DNA of 64,000 nucleotides from Aeromonas allosaccharophila. Its GTDB lineage: Bacteria; Pseudomonadota; Gammaproteobacteria; Enterobacterales; Aeromonadaceae. A program made the position numbers and the translations under genes. The notes under the pieces are model-generated. The model was not told the DNA's origin and made no database searches. It worked only from the letters and a program-made list of their open reading frames with translations. Shown in pieces: positions 51,701 to 59,645 of this stretch. Positions within the stretch are counted from its first letter, which is position 1; each line of letters starts with the position of its first letter. The stretch lies in NCBI RefSeq assembly GCF_000819685.1, contig NZ_CDBR01000095.1:1-64000 (forward strand). The letters run 5' to 3'.

Positions 51701-51961
51701 GAGCAGTTTGCCATCCGGCGACCAGACTGGCCGCTGGCTCAGGTAGTCGCTGCCGGTGAGCGCAGTGGCGGGGCCGCCCTCGGCACTGGCGACAAAAATG
51801 CGCCCCTGCCAGGTGAAGGCAAGCTGCTTGCCATCGGGGGAGAGGGCGGGCTCGCGCAGCCAGAGCGCATCGGCGGCAACACTGGCGGGCAGCCAGAGCA
51901 GCAGCGGCGAGCACAGTAGCGAAGAGAACAGCAGGGTGGCGAGGCGGCACGAAGAGCGCAT
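48779..51961 (-). CDS. tricorn-like S41 peptidase with N-terminal beta-propeller
   Basis: This 1060-aa protein has a signal peptide (1-29, SVAA-D). Repeated WD40/PD40-like propeller blades follow (LSPDGKQLAF, WSPDGKLLAF, FSADGKRLLLSS and more, to about 660). Then come a tricorn C1-like segment (RDEFYLDNMNGVNWDSY), a PDZ domain (about 765-840) and an S41 peptidase domain with VRFNSGGY and the catalytic Ser near residue 960 in NAASYSEGSAFPEYY. It is larger than most tail-specific proteases and matches exported tricorn homologues that degrade peptides. It is transcribed alone. Confidence 0.92.
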   Translation of the reverse strand: MRSSCRLATLLFSSLLCSPLLLWLPASVAADALWLREPALSPDGKQLAFTWQGRIFVASAEGGPATALTGSDYLSQRPVWSPDGKLLAFAANLYGNEDVFVVPASGGEMVRLTRDSRTDLPQAFSADGKRLLLSSQRLGSPDADHFVAEGYQWGELYWTPISGGTLQADLPLPATLARPHGERLAYQMPAADQPFRKHQHSFAVPRLWLFDGKQHKQLTEDRVAATDPVWSDQGDTLFYLSERSGDFNVWRRDLASGKEQQLTHYQGHPVRGLSASRNGDLVWSWLGELYRLDAGSSEPRKLTLTPQVASAPDEASEALTLADDALVSEEADELILVSEGNLFAVDPERERVRQLTRDPSEQSSPLFAEQGRALIYLSEQQGHAALYRLRKGDPDLLFSDPGTLTESLLLAIPGKGISRPVLSPDGKQLAFVVDGQAIHLLDLASNKQRELVPASFNPSRHEVRLAFAPDSHHLALTFRPDAAEQEIAVIDTANPKAKPVNVSLNGYQDGQPDWSQDGAILYWQSTRFGALGPDGEPLVTNLLGIYSSRAARADAIAELEPPKGGYGFESDRLNHREALLLQPTGTLLASRIIGDQLIYLVEEMGVNSESEIKGYSLDLRKGKTSELFGEQPGPALASLNQQGTLATLVRDGEITRIHLDSGEATSAPFALQPTGRWQERMTAAFDQIARLTRDEFYLDNMNGVNWDSYVAAYRRLLPGIGNPRDFGNLLAELAGELNVSHTWGNGPAPFPRMADETASLGGYWQDGEQGVELTALLSGGPLDQESDIAPGARLLAINGVPIANLAELDQALNHQAGARLALTFQQEGNKQTDEVVLTAIDKQQEYQLQQASWIEKRREQVARLSGGRVGYVYLPAMNSEVYDAVVADALGRQRNRDALIVDVRFNSGGYLANTLVEFLTGNGSTKGMGSSWPRQGKGETDAATRQWTKPSVVLVNAASYSEGSAFPEYYRALKVGPIVGDPVPGTGTMVYNHDSRLIPGLAYGIPTLGLRKPDGTFYENQELIPDVQVPLTPADMVAGRDPQLEAAVQAALKQLPASAK

Positions 51962-52240
51962 GGCATAAACCTGTCGGGGAGTGGAGTGTTATCTTCGCCG
52001 ATCATTGCCCCGGGTGCCAGCGCGATAATGTTTTGTATCTTGTTGTTTTAACTGTTAATTACCAATGTCAGATGACGGCGCTCAGGGCCGGTGTCGCCGC
52101 AGTTGCAAGATATGTTTTACCGGGCATATTGAGTATTGATGGCGATCCAATATCATGGCGCTCGCTCGCCGCTCGGCGGGCATAGTTCAGATGATCTGGT
52201 AACAAGAAAAGCCCGCACCAGAGGCTTGTCGAGGGATGGA

Positions 52241-52717
52241 ATGAGAGCCGTATTACTGTGTTTGTTGGGGCTTTGGCCCGCACTGAGTTTTGCCAACCTG
52301 TCTGCCGACATGGTGATAGTCAAGAAGTCGACCTATAGCCTGACCCTGATGAAGGATGGCAAAGAGGTGAAACGCTACTGGATTGCACTGGGCCCGGCGC
52401 CCAAGGGGCACAAGCAGCAGGAAGGGGATCAGCGTACGCCGGAAGGGCGCTACACCCTCGACTACAAGAAGACCAATTCCGGCTACTACAAAGCCATCCA
52501 TATCAACTATCCGAACCTGGATGACATCAAGCGAGCCAATGAGCTGGGGGTGCGTCCGGGTGGCATGATCATGATCCACGGCCAGCGCAACAGCATTGGC
52601 AACCGCAGGGTTCAGCCCTCCAACTGGACCAACGGCTGCATCGCCATGCTCAACCACGAGCTGGACGAGGTGTGGAGCGCCATCGAACCGGGCACGCCCA
52701 TCATCATCGAGCCCTGA
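52241..52717 (+). CDS. L,D-transpeptidase (YkuD fold), secreted
   Basis: This 158-aa protein starts at ATG 52241 behind GAGGG. It has a signal peptide (1-18) and then a compact YkuD domain with the catalytic motif IHGQRN...WTNGCIAM (His113, Cys133). No LysM or peptidoglycan-binding domain is present. Minimal YkuD proteins of this size act as L,D-transpeptidases or carboxypeptidases on the cell wall. It has a strong terminator at 52722-52765 and is divergent from the tricorn-like gene. Confidence 0.9.
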   Translation: MRAVLLCLLGLWPALSFANLSADMVIVKKSTYSLTLMKDGKEVKRYWIALGPAPKGHKQQEGDQRTPEGRYTLDYKKTNSGYYKAIHINYPNLDDIKRANELGVRPGGMIMIHGQRNSIGNRRVQPSNWTNGCIAMLNHELDEVWSAIEPGTPIIIEP

Positions 52718-52721
52718 TCCG

Positions 52722-52765
52722 CACAACGGGGGCATTGTCGGCAGACAAGGCCCCCGTTGTGTTTG
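52722..52765 (+). terminator. L,D-transpeptidase terminator
   Basis: CACAACGGGGGC / GCCCCCGTTGTG with a 16-nt inner loop is followed by TTTGG, directly after the stop codon. Confidence 0.8.
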
Positions 52766-52881
52766 GGGTGTGATCGTCTCTTGCGGATGTCCTTTTGAGA
52801 CATTCGTATTGTTGTGAATGTCACTTCAAAAAAAGCCTGCAAACGGTGAGGATATGGGCTCTGTCCGTGAAGGAGTGTCCC

Positions 52882-54408
52882 ATGTCTTTGACCGAAACCT
52901 GTCAGCGCATCGTGCGCGATCCCCATCTCTCCGCAGCCCAGAAGAGCCATGCGCTGGCGCTGGCCGCCGAGAATGCGTTGCCCTACCCCGACCTGCCTGC
53001 CGCAGTCGCCGAGGCGATGGAGCAGGGATTTATCTGCGACATGTTCGAAGGGCATGCCCCCTACAAGCCGCGCTATGTGCTGCCGGACTATGAAAAATTT
53101 CTGACTCAGGGCTCTGCCTGGCTGGAGCTGGCGGCGCCGCAGGATTTCGACGAGGCGCTCAACGCCCTGCGCATCCTCTATCACCATGTCCCCTCCGTTA
53201 CCGGCATGCCGGTCTGGCTGGGGCGGCTCGACCATCTGCTGCTGCCGTTTGTCGGCGAGCTGGATGACGAGGCCCTCTATCGCAAGCTGAAGGGATTCTG
53301 GGTCTATCTGGACCGGGTGCTGCCGGACGCCTTTATGCACGTCAACATCGGGCCGTATGACAACCGTATCTGCCGCCTGAACCTGCGCATCGACAACGAG
53401 CTCAAGCAGGTGGCGCCGAACCTCACCTTCTTCCACGATCCGGAGCAGACCCCGGACAGTCTGCTGTTGCAGGCGGTGAAGAACATCGCCGAGTGCAGCA
53501 AGCCGCACATCGCCAACTACCCGATCCACCGCGATACCTTCGACAACCGTGGCTTTGGCATCGTCAGCTGCTACAACGCCCTGCCGCAGGCCGGTGGTGC
53601 CAATACCCTGGTGCGCATCTCCCTCAAGCGGGTCGCCGAGCAGTGTCAGGGGATCGATGATTTTCTCGGTTGCCTGTTGCCCCACTACTGCCGCCTAGCC
53701 TCCCAGTTGATCGAAGCGCGCGCCGCTTTCCTCCATGATGAGTCAGGTTTCTTCGACAGCTTCCTGGTGAAAGAGGGGCTGCTGGATGAGGATCGTTTCG
53801 TCCCCATGTTCGGCATCTACGGCATGGCGGAAGCGGTCAATATCCTGATGGATAAAGAGAACCTGCCGGATCGCTACGGCCACGGCGAGGAGGCGAACCA
53901 GCTTGGCTATCGCATTTCGGCCCAGCTTTCCGCCTATGTGACCAGTACCCCGCAGACCCACGCCTGGGGTGGTCATGCGCTGCTGCACTCACAGGGTGGT
54001 CTCAGCATCGATGTGGCTGTCACCCCCGGGGTGCGCATCCCCTACGGTCATGAGCCGGATCCGGCCAGCCATGTGCTGGCGCTGGCGCCGCACCACACTT
54101 ATTACCACTCGGGGATCAGCGAGATCCTGACGCTGGATCCCACCATCCGCCAGAACCCGCAGGCGCTGTTGCAGCTCTGCAAGGGTGCGCTCGCCATCGG
54201 TATGCGCGAGTTCACCGCCAACGTGGCCGACAGCGATCTGGTACGGGTGACCGGCTACATGATCCGCAAGAGCGATGTGGCACGCTTTGCAGAAGAAGGG
54301 TCGCGGTTGCAGACCACCTGTCTCGGTGCCGAGGCGAGTGAAGTGACCGCCATTCGTCAGCGGGCACCGCGAGTGGTCGCCCACGAATCGACCATCTGCG
54401 AGTATTGA
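52882..54408 (+). CDS. yjjI: YjjI-family glycyl radical enzyme
   Basis: This 508-aa protein starts at ATG 52882, six bases after AAGGAG. The glycyl radical motif VRVTGY is at 454-459 with Gly458 as the predicted radical site, followed by the family tail. An active-site Cys lies in the IVSCYNALPQAGG region. YjjI is a shortened glycyl radical enzyme whose substrate is unknown to me. The activase gene yjjW starts 10 bp downstream, so the pair forms an operon. It should work only without oxygen. Confidence 0.92.
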   Translation: MSLTETCQRIVRDPHLSAAQKSHALALAAENALPYPDLPAAVAEAMEQGFICDMFEGHAPYKPRYVLPDYEKFLTQGSAWLELAAPQDFDEALNALRILYHHVPSVTGMPVWLGRLDHLLLPFVGELDDEALYRKLKGFWVYLDRVLPDAFMHVNIGPYDNRICRLNLRIDNELKQVAPNLTFFHDPEQTPDSLLLQAVKNIAECSKPHIANYPIHRDTFDNRGFGIVSCYNALPQAGGANTLVRISLKRVAEQCQGIDDFLGCLLPHYCRLASQLIEARAAFLHDESGFFDSFLVKEGLLDEDRFVPMFGIYGMAEAVNILMDKENLPDRYGHGEEANQLGYRISAQLSAYVTSTPQTHAWGGHALLHSQGGLSIDVAVTPGVRIPYGHEPDPASHVLALAPHHTYYHSGISEILTLDPTIRQNPQALLQLCKGALAIGMREFTANVADSDLVRVTGYMIRKSDVARFAEEGSRLQTTCLGAEASEVTAIRQRAPRVVAHESTICEY

Positions 54409-54418
54409 GTTCGTCCTG

Positions 54419-55321
54419 ATGGCTGATGCTTTGCCAACACGCAGCGCCCTGGTGAGCAGGGTGCTGCCGTTCTCCTGTGTCGACGGGCCGGGCAACCGGC
54501 TGGTGCTGTTTCTGCAGGGCTGCAACTTTCGCTGCCCCGGCTGCCACAACCCGCACACCATAGGGCTGTGCGACGATTGCGGTGACTGCCTCGGGGTCTG
54601 CCCGAGCGGCGCCCTCTCTCTGGATGAAGGCCCCCCTGGCAAACGCAACGTGCGCTGGCAGGCGGCGCTCTGCACCGATTGTGATGCTTGTCTGGATGCC
54701 TGCCCCCGCAGCGCCAATCCCAAGACCACCACCATGACGGTGGCTGAGGTGCTGGCCCTGCTGCGCCGCTACGGCCCCTTGCTCAGCGGGATTACCGTCT
54801 CCGGTGGCGAGGCGACCACCCAGCTCCCCTTTGTGGTTGCCCTGTTTGCCGCCATCAAGGCCGCCCCGGATCTGGCCCATCTCGGCTGTCTGCTCGACAG
54901 CAACGGTTCGCTGGCCGAAACCGGCTGGCAGCGGCTGCGGCCGGTGCTCGACGGCGCCATGCTCGATCTCAAGGGGTGGCGCGACTCGGTGCACCTCTCC
55001 CTGACCGGCTATGGCCGCGAGCGGGTTCTGGCATCGATGCAACTGTTGGCACGCCACGGCAAGCTGACCGAACTGCGGTTGCTCCACGTGCCGGGCAAGA
55101 GCGATTTTCTGGATGCGAGTGGTGAGCTGGACGCAGATCTCGCCGCGTTTTTGCAGCAGCTTGGGCCTGTGCCCATTCGCCTCAACGGCTTTCGCCACCA
55201 CGGGGTGCGGGGGGAGGCGGCGCAATGGTCAGAGGCTAGCCAAACCGAGCTGGAACTGCTGGCCAGCCGCTTGCGCGCAGCTGGATTGGGGCCGGTCTCA
55301 CTGCCTGCCCTGATGTGCTGA
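54419..55321 (+). CDS. yjjW: YjjW-family glycyl radical enzyme activase
   Basis: This 300-aa radical-SAM enzyme has the CX3CX2C cluster motif at Cys35, Cys39 and Cys42 (GCNFRCPGC). An inserted ferredoxin-like domain has two four-Cys sets (51/54/57/61 and 85/88/91/95), giving two further 4Fe-4S clusters. The GITVSGGEATTQ motif binds SAM. It installs the glycyl radical on YjjI, encoded just upstream. The ribosome-binding site is weak, so translation may be coupled. Confidence 0.93.
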   Translation: MADALPTRSALVSRVLPFSCVDGPGNRLVLFLQGCNFRCPGCHNPHTIGLCDDCGDCLGVCPSGALSLDEGPPGKRNVRWQAALCTDCDACLDACPRSANPKTTTMTVAEVLALLRRYGPLLSGITVSGGEATTQLPFVVALFAAIKAAPDLAHLGCLLDSNGSLAETGWQRLRPVLDGAMLDLKGWRDSVHLSLTGYGRERVLASMQLLARHGKLTELRLLHVPGKSDFLDASGELDADLAAFLQQLGPVPIRLNGFRHHGVRGEAAQWSEASQTELELLASRLRAAGLGPVSLPALMC

Positions 55322-55459
55322 GTGGCTGCGTCATCCGGTGACCGTTATGGCGTGAGGAGCAGCATGGAAAGGCCGTAACTGTGATTTCTGTCTATTGGAG
55401 GGGGCGAGAACGGCGGCTAGAATAATGGCCATCTTCTTCCCCCTCAATGACAGATAATC

Positions 55460-55783
55460 ATGAGTGAAAGCAAGGCGTTATATCGGGTTCAGTTTATTTG
55501 CCACAGCGAGCGCTACGAAGTGTATGTGCGCGAAGTCAATCAGGGCTCGCTGTTCGGTTTTATCGAGATTGCCGACTTTGTCTGGGACAACCACACGGCG
55601 CTTATCGTCGATCCCGGCCACGAGAAGCTAAAGAGCGAATTTGCCGATGTGCGCCACACCCTGATCCCCATGCATCAGGTGCTGCGCATCGATCAGGTCA
55701 GAAAGCAGGGGGCGGCTCGCATCACGGAGCTGGGCAGCAACGTCGCCTCCTTCCCCAGCCCCATCTATACCAAACGCCCCTGA
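55460..55783 (+). CDS. DUF1820 family protein
   Basis: This 107-aa soluble protein is colinear with DUF1820, with YRVQFICHSERYEVYVREV at the N-terminus, LFGFIEIADFVWD, and a FPSPIY-type C-terminus. The family is widespread in gammaproteobacteria, and I know of no assigned function. It is transcribed alone with a strong terminator at 55796. Confidence 0.88.
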   Translation: MSESKALYRVQFICHSERYEVYVREVNQGSLFGFIEIADFVWDNHTALIVDPGHEKLKSEFADVRHTLIPMHQVLRIDQVRKQGAARITELGSNVASFPSPIYTKRP

Positions 55784-55795
55784 TCCCTCATTGCC

Positions 55796-55830
55796 GTTGA
55801 TGTTTCGCTGCGGCGAAACATCAACTTCTT
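55796..55830 (+). terminator. DUF1820 gene terminator
   Basis: GTTGATGTTTCG / CGAAACATCAAC is a 12-bp stem with a CTGCGG loop, followed by TTCTT. Confidence 0.8.
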
Positions 55831-55846
55831 CTCGCTGTCGCCCGGC

Positions 55847-56779
55847 TCAGGGCTCAATCAATTCGCGACCCAGTTGCAGGATCCGCTGGCGGAACCAGTG
55901 GCGGGCCGAACCGTCTCCGGCCGGGCCATACCAGACCAGACTGTGGCTCACCTTGCCGTAATCGAACGGTGCCGGGCGCAGCACCAGATCCGGCTGATTG
56001 GCCATGCAGGCCGCCCAGCCACCGATGGCGGTGAGGATCAGGTCGGTCTGGGGCAGCAGGGCCGCCGCGCTGGCAAAATCGGGCAGGGTGGCGCCAATCT
56101 GGCGACGCACCTGCTGCTGGGCCAGGCTCTGCTCGAAGAAGGGGTTGGCCAGCTCCTGATCCCGGATGGCGATATGGCGCCAGCCCAGGTAGGCATCGAG
56201 ATCCCAGGGCTTGGCCAGCGCCGGGTGATCTTTGCGCAGCAGGCAGACCAGTTTTTCTTCCCGCAGGGTCTCCCACACCAGCCCCGGCTGGCGCGGCAAC
56301 GGTTGGCTCTGGTCATGAGGCAGAATCACGAAGTCGAGTTTGCCCGCCGCCAGTGCCTCCAGCCCCTGCTCATCCTTGTTCCAGATCTCCGGCACCATGC
56401 CTGGTACCTCTTTCATCAGCTGACCCAGAATGGGGCCCACCGGCCAGGTCATCACGCTCTCGCGCAATCCCAGCCGCAATGTGCCCTGCCACTGCTGCGG
56501 GTTGAAGGCGTTCTGGCGAGTGAGGCCGTTCAGCTCCCCCAGCAGCCGGTGCAGGGTCGGGGCCAGTCGCTCGGCCATGGGGGTGAGCAGCAGCTGGTTG
56601 CCTTGGCGGTAGAGCAGCTGATCCCCCAGCAGATCCCGCAGCTGGTTGAGGGTCTTGCTGACGGTGGAAGGAGTGGTGCAGAGCCGCTCGGCAGTGCGGG
56701 TGACGCTCTGGTTGTCGAGCAGCAGATGCAGGGTGACCAGATGGCGACCTCCCAGCCGAGAGAGAGCGATCAGATCCAT
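55847..56779 (-). CDS. LysR-type transcriptional regulator
   Basis: This 310-aa LysR-type protein has an N-terminal winged HTH (SVTRTAERLCTTPSTVSKTLNQLRDLLGDQLLYR, about 24-57, cited in part) and an effector domain. The sequence style (DLIALSRLGGRHLVTLHLLLDNQSV) is that of the LeuO/NodD/YbeF branch. Its target is not evident: the upstream neighbour tyrB runs the same way and has its own terminator, so it is unlikely to be co-transcribed. Confidence 0.88.
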   Translation of the reverse strand: MDLIALSRLGGRHLVTLHLLLDNQSVTRTAERLCTTPSTVSKTLNQLRDLLGDQLLYRQGNQLLLTPMAERLAPTLHRLLGELNGLTRQNAFNPQQWQGTLRLGLRESVMTWPVGPILGQLMKEVPGMVPEIWNKDEQGLEALAAGKLDFVILPHDQSQPLPRQPGLVWETLREEKLVCLLRKDHPALAKPWDLDAYLGWRHIAIRDQELANPFFEQSLAQQQVRRQIGATLPDFASAAALLPQTDLILTAIGGWAACMANQPDLVLRPAPFDYGKVSHSLVWYGPAGDGSARHWFRQRILQLGRELIEP

Positions 56780-56907
56780 GGTGGCTCCTGAAATTGATGA
56801 AGATAAACAGGCTCGGGATCAGGGAGATTTAGCATGACCCGCTGGCATTCTCTCACAGCCGGGGGAGGGTGAGCAGACCCATCAAGAGGTGATTGCGAAC
56901 GCAACAG

Positions 56908-56934
56908 ACAAAAAAGCCCCGCGTGAGCGGGGCT
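56908..56934 (-). terminator. tyrB terminator
   Basis: AGCCCCGC, loop TCAC and GCGGGGCT are followed by TTTTTTGTC on the minus strand, just past the tyrB stop. Confidence 0.92.
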
Positions 56935-56942
56935 GGAGCGGA

Positions 56943-58139
56943 TTAGCCCTTGAGCACCGCGGCCATGGCGTCGGCCACGTAGTCGACGTTGCGGCTATTG
57001 AGGCCTGCCACGCACATGCGGCCAGAGCGCACCAGATAGACGGCGAACTCCTCGCGCAGGCGATCTACCTGCTCCGGGGTGAAGCCGGTGTAGCTGAACA
57101 TGCCGCGCTGGTTGATGAAGTAGCTGAAATCACGGCCCGGTACCTTGGTGCTCAGCACCTCGAACAGCTTCTGGCGCATCCCCTTGATGCGGGTGCGCAT
57201 CTCGGTCACTTCATCGACCCACAGGGCGTGCAGCTCGGGCTGGCTCATCACCGCCGCGGTGATCTGGCCGCCGTGAGTAGGAGGGCTGGAGTAGTTGCGA
57301 CGCACGGTGGCCTTCATCTGGCCCAGTACCCGGCTCGCCTCTTCGGCATCTTTGCAGATCACCGACAGGCCGCCGCAGCGCTCGCCATAGAAGGAGAGGT
57401 TCTTGGAAAACGAGTTGCTGACGAAGAAGCTGACACCGGCGGCCACCATGGCGCGGATGGCGTAGGCATCCTCTTCCAGCCCGTCACCGAAGCCCTGATA
57501 GGCGATATCCATAAAGGGGATCAGGTTCTTCTCGACCACCAGCGTGATCACCCGATCCCACTGGGCGCGGGAGAGATCCACCCCGGTCGGGTTGTGGCAG
57601 CAGGGGTGCAGCAGCACGATGCTCTTGGCCGGCAGAGTGCTCAGGCAGTCGATCATGGCATCGAACTGCACGCCGCCGGTGGCCGCATCGTAGTAGGGGT
57701 AGTCGTGCACCTTGATGCCGGCCCCCTCGAACATCGCCTTGTGGTTGTCCCAGGTCGGATTGCTGACCCACACCTCGGAGGTCGGGAAGTAGCGCTTGAG
57801 CAGATCGGCGCCGATCTTCAGGGCGCCGGAGCCGCCGATGGTCTGGATGGTGGCGATACGTCCCGCCTTGACCGCTTCATGGTCGGCACCAAACAGCAGG
57901 TGCTGCACCGCGGTGCGGTAGTTGGCGGCACCCTCCATCGGCTGGTAGGGGCGCGGCGCCGGGGTGGCAGCGCGCTGGGCTTCGGCCTGCTGCACTGACG
58001 GCAGCAGCGGAATGCGGCCCTGCTCGTCGTAATAGAGGCCGATCCCCAGGTTCACCTTCTGCTCGCGGGTGTCTTTGTGGAAGGTCTCGACTAGCGTCAG
58101 GATGGGGTCGCCAGCATAGGCATCGACGTGTTCAAACAT
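56943..58139 (-). CDS. tyrB: aromatic-amino-acid aminotransferase
   Basis: This 398-aa class I aminotransferase is closer to TyrB than AspC throughout ([20 protein letters not shown]-like [18 protein letters not shown]). The PLP lysine lies in [17 protein letters not shown], and [12 protein letters not shown] is intact. It makes tyrosine and phenylalanine from their keto acids. It stands alone with a terminator. The leader contains nested palindromes and a possible short aromatic-codon frame. Confidence 0.94.
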   Translation of the reverse strand: MFEHVDAYAGDPILTLVETFHKDTREQKVNLGIGLYYDEQGRIPLLPSVQQAEAQRAATPAPRPYQPMEGAANYRTAVQHLLFGADHEAVKAGRIATIQTIGGSGALKIGADLLKRYFPTSEVWVSNPTWDNHKAMFEGAGIKVHDYPYYDAATGGVQFDAMIDCLSTLPAKSIVLLHPCCHNPTGVDLSRAQWDRVITLVVEKNLIPFMDIAYQGFGDGLEEDAYAIRAMVAAGVSFFVSNSFSKNLSFYGERCGGLSVICKDAEEASRVLGQMKATVRRNYSSPPTHGGQITAAVMSQPELHALWVDEVTEMRTRIKGMRQKLFEVLSTKVPGRDFSYFINQRGMFSYTGFTPEQVDRLREEFAVYLVRSGRMCVAGLNSRNVDYVADAMAAVLKG

Positions 58140-58159
58140 GGGGGATCCTTGAAATTGAC

Positions 58160-58198
58160 TGTCCAGTAAAACCGGCTGTCAGCCGGGCTGGACATCAT
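58160..58198 (-). promoter_or_regulatory. nested palindrome in the tyrB leader
   Basis: Outer arms TGTCCAG (58160-58166) and CTGGACA (58188-58194) enclose the near-perfect palindrome CCGGCTG-T-CAGCCGG (58172-58186). On the transcribed strand CCGGCTGACAGCCGG is followed by TTTT, resembling a terminator, about 30 nt before the tyrB ATG. It could act as an operator or an attenuator. Confidence 0.6.
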
Positions 58199-58279
58199 GG
58201 CGTAAAGCTGGCGGTGGCTCAAGCCCGACGCTAGTCGAGCCTGAAGGGATGGTGCCACTGGCAGGCAGTGCCACCTTGA

Positions 58280-58555
58280 TCACTTCAAATAGGATCGCAG
58301 GACGCTGACCACCTGATCCAGATCCTCCAATCGCTCGGTCGGGGTGGCATCGGGGGCGCCGAGATGCTCGCGCATATGTCCCTCCAGCACCTCCAGCATC
58401 AAGCCGTTGACGGCGCCGCGGATGGCGGCGATCTGCTGCAAGATGGCGGCGCAGTCGCTCTCCTGCTCCAGCGCGCTCTCCAGCGCACCGGTCTGTCCCT
58501 TGATGCGGCGCACCCGTGTCAGCAGCTTCTTTTTGTCGTGAATGGTGTGGGACAT
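58280..58555 (-). CDS. RcnR/DmeR-type nickel/cobalt-responsive repressor (DUF156)
   Basis: This 91-aa all-helical repressor has exactly the RcnR metal ligands His3, Cys35, His60 and His64 (MSHTIH, ESDCAAI, EGHMREH). The family loses DNA binding when Ni or Co occupies this site. It is divergent from a His-rich CDF exporter, with an inverted-repeat operator between them. FrmR-type formaldehyde sensors lack His64, so metal sensing is favoured. Confidence 0.92.
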   Translation of the reverse strand: MSHTIHDKKKLLTRVRRIKGQTGALESALEQESDCAAILQQIAAIRGAVNGLMLEVLEGHMREHLGAPDATPTERLEDLDQVVSVLRSYLK

Positions 58556-58578
58556 GACGGATCCTCTCGATCGATAAA

Positions 58579-58596
58579 ACTATACTGGGGTATAGT
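58579..58596. promoter_or_regulatory. RcnR/DmeR operator
   Basis: ACTATA-CTGGGG-TATAGT is a 6-6-6 inverted repeat with a G tract in the centre, as in RcnR/DmeR operators. It lies between the divergent repressor and exporter genes and overlaps likely promoter boxes (TATACT, TATAGT). Confidence 0.85.
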
Positions 58597-58626
58597 ATAT
58601 TGCATCATCGCTCTCAGGAGAAATCC

Positions 58627-59589
58627 ATGTCATCCCTCGCTCAATCCCACTGCCATCAACCCGTCATCCACCAGGGCAATCCGCTGGCCGAACAGAAGAC
58701 CCGCTGGGCCGTATTGCTGACCGTCATCATGATGGTGGCGGAGATCGGCGGCGGCTGGTTCTACAACTCCATGGCACTGCTGGCGGATGGCTGGCACATG
58801 AGCTCCCACGCGCTGGCGCTCGGTCTCTCGGTGCTGGCCTATCGCGCTGCCCGCCACTTTGCTCGCGACCACAGATTCAGCTTCGGCACCTGGAAGATCG
58901 AGGTACTGGGGGGCTTCACCAGCGCCCTGTTGCTGGTGGGGGTGGCCGGGTTGATGCTGTTCGAGTCGGTGTTCCGGCTGCTCGATCCCAGCCCGATCCA
59001 CTATCAACAGGCGATTGCCATCGCGCTGGTTGGGCTGCTGGTGAACCTCGCCTGTGCCTGGCTGCTCAAGGATGATCATGGTCATCACCACCACGGCCAT
59101 GGGCATGACCACCATCATGATCATCACGACCACGATCATCATCATGACCATGATGATCACCACGGTCATCAGGATCTCAACCTGCGCGCCGCCTATATCC
59201 ACGTACTGGCGGATGCAGCCACCTCGGTGCTGGCGATCCTGGCGCTGGTGGGGGGCATGTTGTGGGGGGCAGACTGGCTCGACCCGCTGATGGGCATAGT
59301 CGGCGCCGGACTGGTGGCGGTATGGGCCTGGGGTCTGCTGCGCGACTCCGGTCGGGTGCTGCTGGATGCCGAGATGGATACCCCGCTGGTGGCGGAGATC
59401 CGCGAGGTCATCGCCGAACTGCCGGGCACCGATATCCGTGATCTGCACGTCTGGCGGGTAGGGCAGCAGCAGTATGCCTGTGTGCTCTCTTTGCTGATGG
59501 TCAATCCGCTGCCGGCGCAGCAGATCCGCGAGCGGCTGGCGATCCATGAAGAGCTGGTGCATGTGACCATCGAGATCGCCAGCGCATAG
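58627..59589 (+). CDS. DmeF-like cation diffusion facilitator with His-rich loop
   Basis: This 320-aa CDF exporter starts at ATG 58627 behind CAGGAGAAA. It has six membrane segments with the site-A motif ALLADGWHMSSHAL (HxxxD-type) and its partner YIHVLADAATS. Between helices IV and V lies a loop of about 35 residues (147-180) almost wholly His, Asp and Gly. A cytoplasmic C-terminal domain (ELPGTDIRDLHVWRVG) is present. The RcnR-like gene next door points to Ni/Co efflux, as in DmeRF systems. Confidence 0.92.
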   Translation: MSSLAQSHCHQPVIHQGNPLAEQKTRWAVLLTVIMMVAEIGGGWFYNSMALLADGWHMSSHALALGLSVLAYRAARHFARDHRFSFGTWKIEVLGGFTSALLLVGVAGLMLFESVFRLLDPSPIHYQQAIAIALVGLLVNLACAWLLKDDHGHHHHGHGHDHHHDHHDHDHHHDHDDHHGHQDLNLRAAYIHVLADAATSVLAILALVGGMLWGADWLDPLMGIVGAGLVAVWAWGLLRDSGRVLLDAEMDTPLVAEIREVIAELPGTDIRDLHVWRVGQQQYACVLSLLMVNPLPAQQIRERLAIHEELVHVTIEIASA

Positions 59590-59599
59590 GATAAATAGC

Positions 59600-59623
59600 G
59601 GGGGCCGTTGGCCCCCTTGGTTT
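59600..59623 (+). terminator. CDF exporter terminator
   Basis: GGGGGCC, loop GTT and GGCCCCC are followed by TTGGTTT, about 10 bp past the stop. Confidence 0.7.
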
Positions 59624-59645
59624 CAGTGCCGTTGGCTCCCTGATG

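Noticed and set aside
58630-59562. Minus-strand frame rich in Met, Val and Ile opposite the CDF exporter
   Set aside because: It is the complement of the His/Asp codons of the exporter's metal loop, not a coding sequence.
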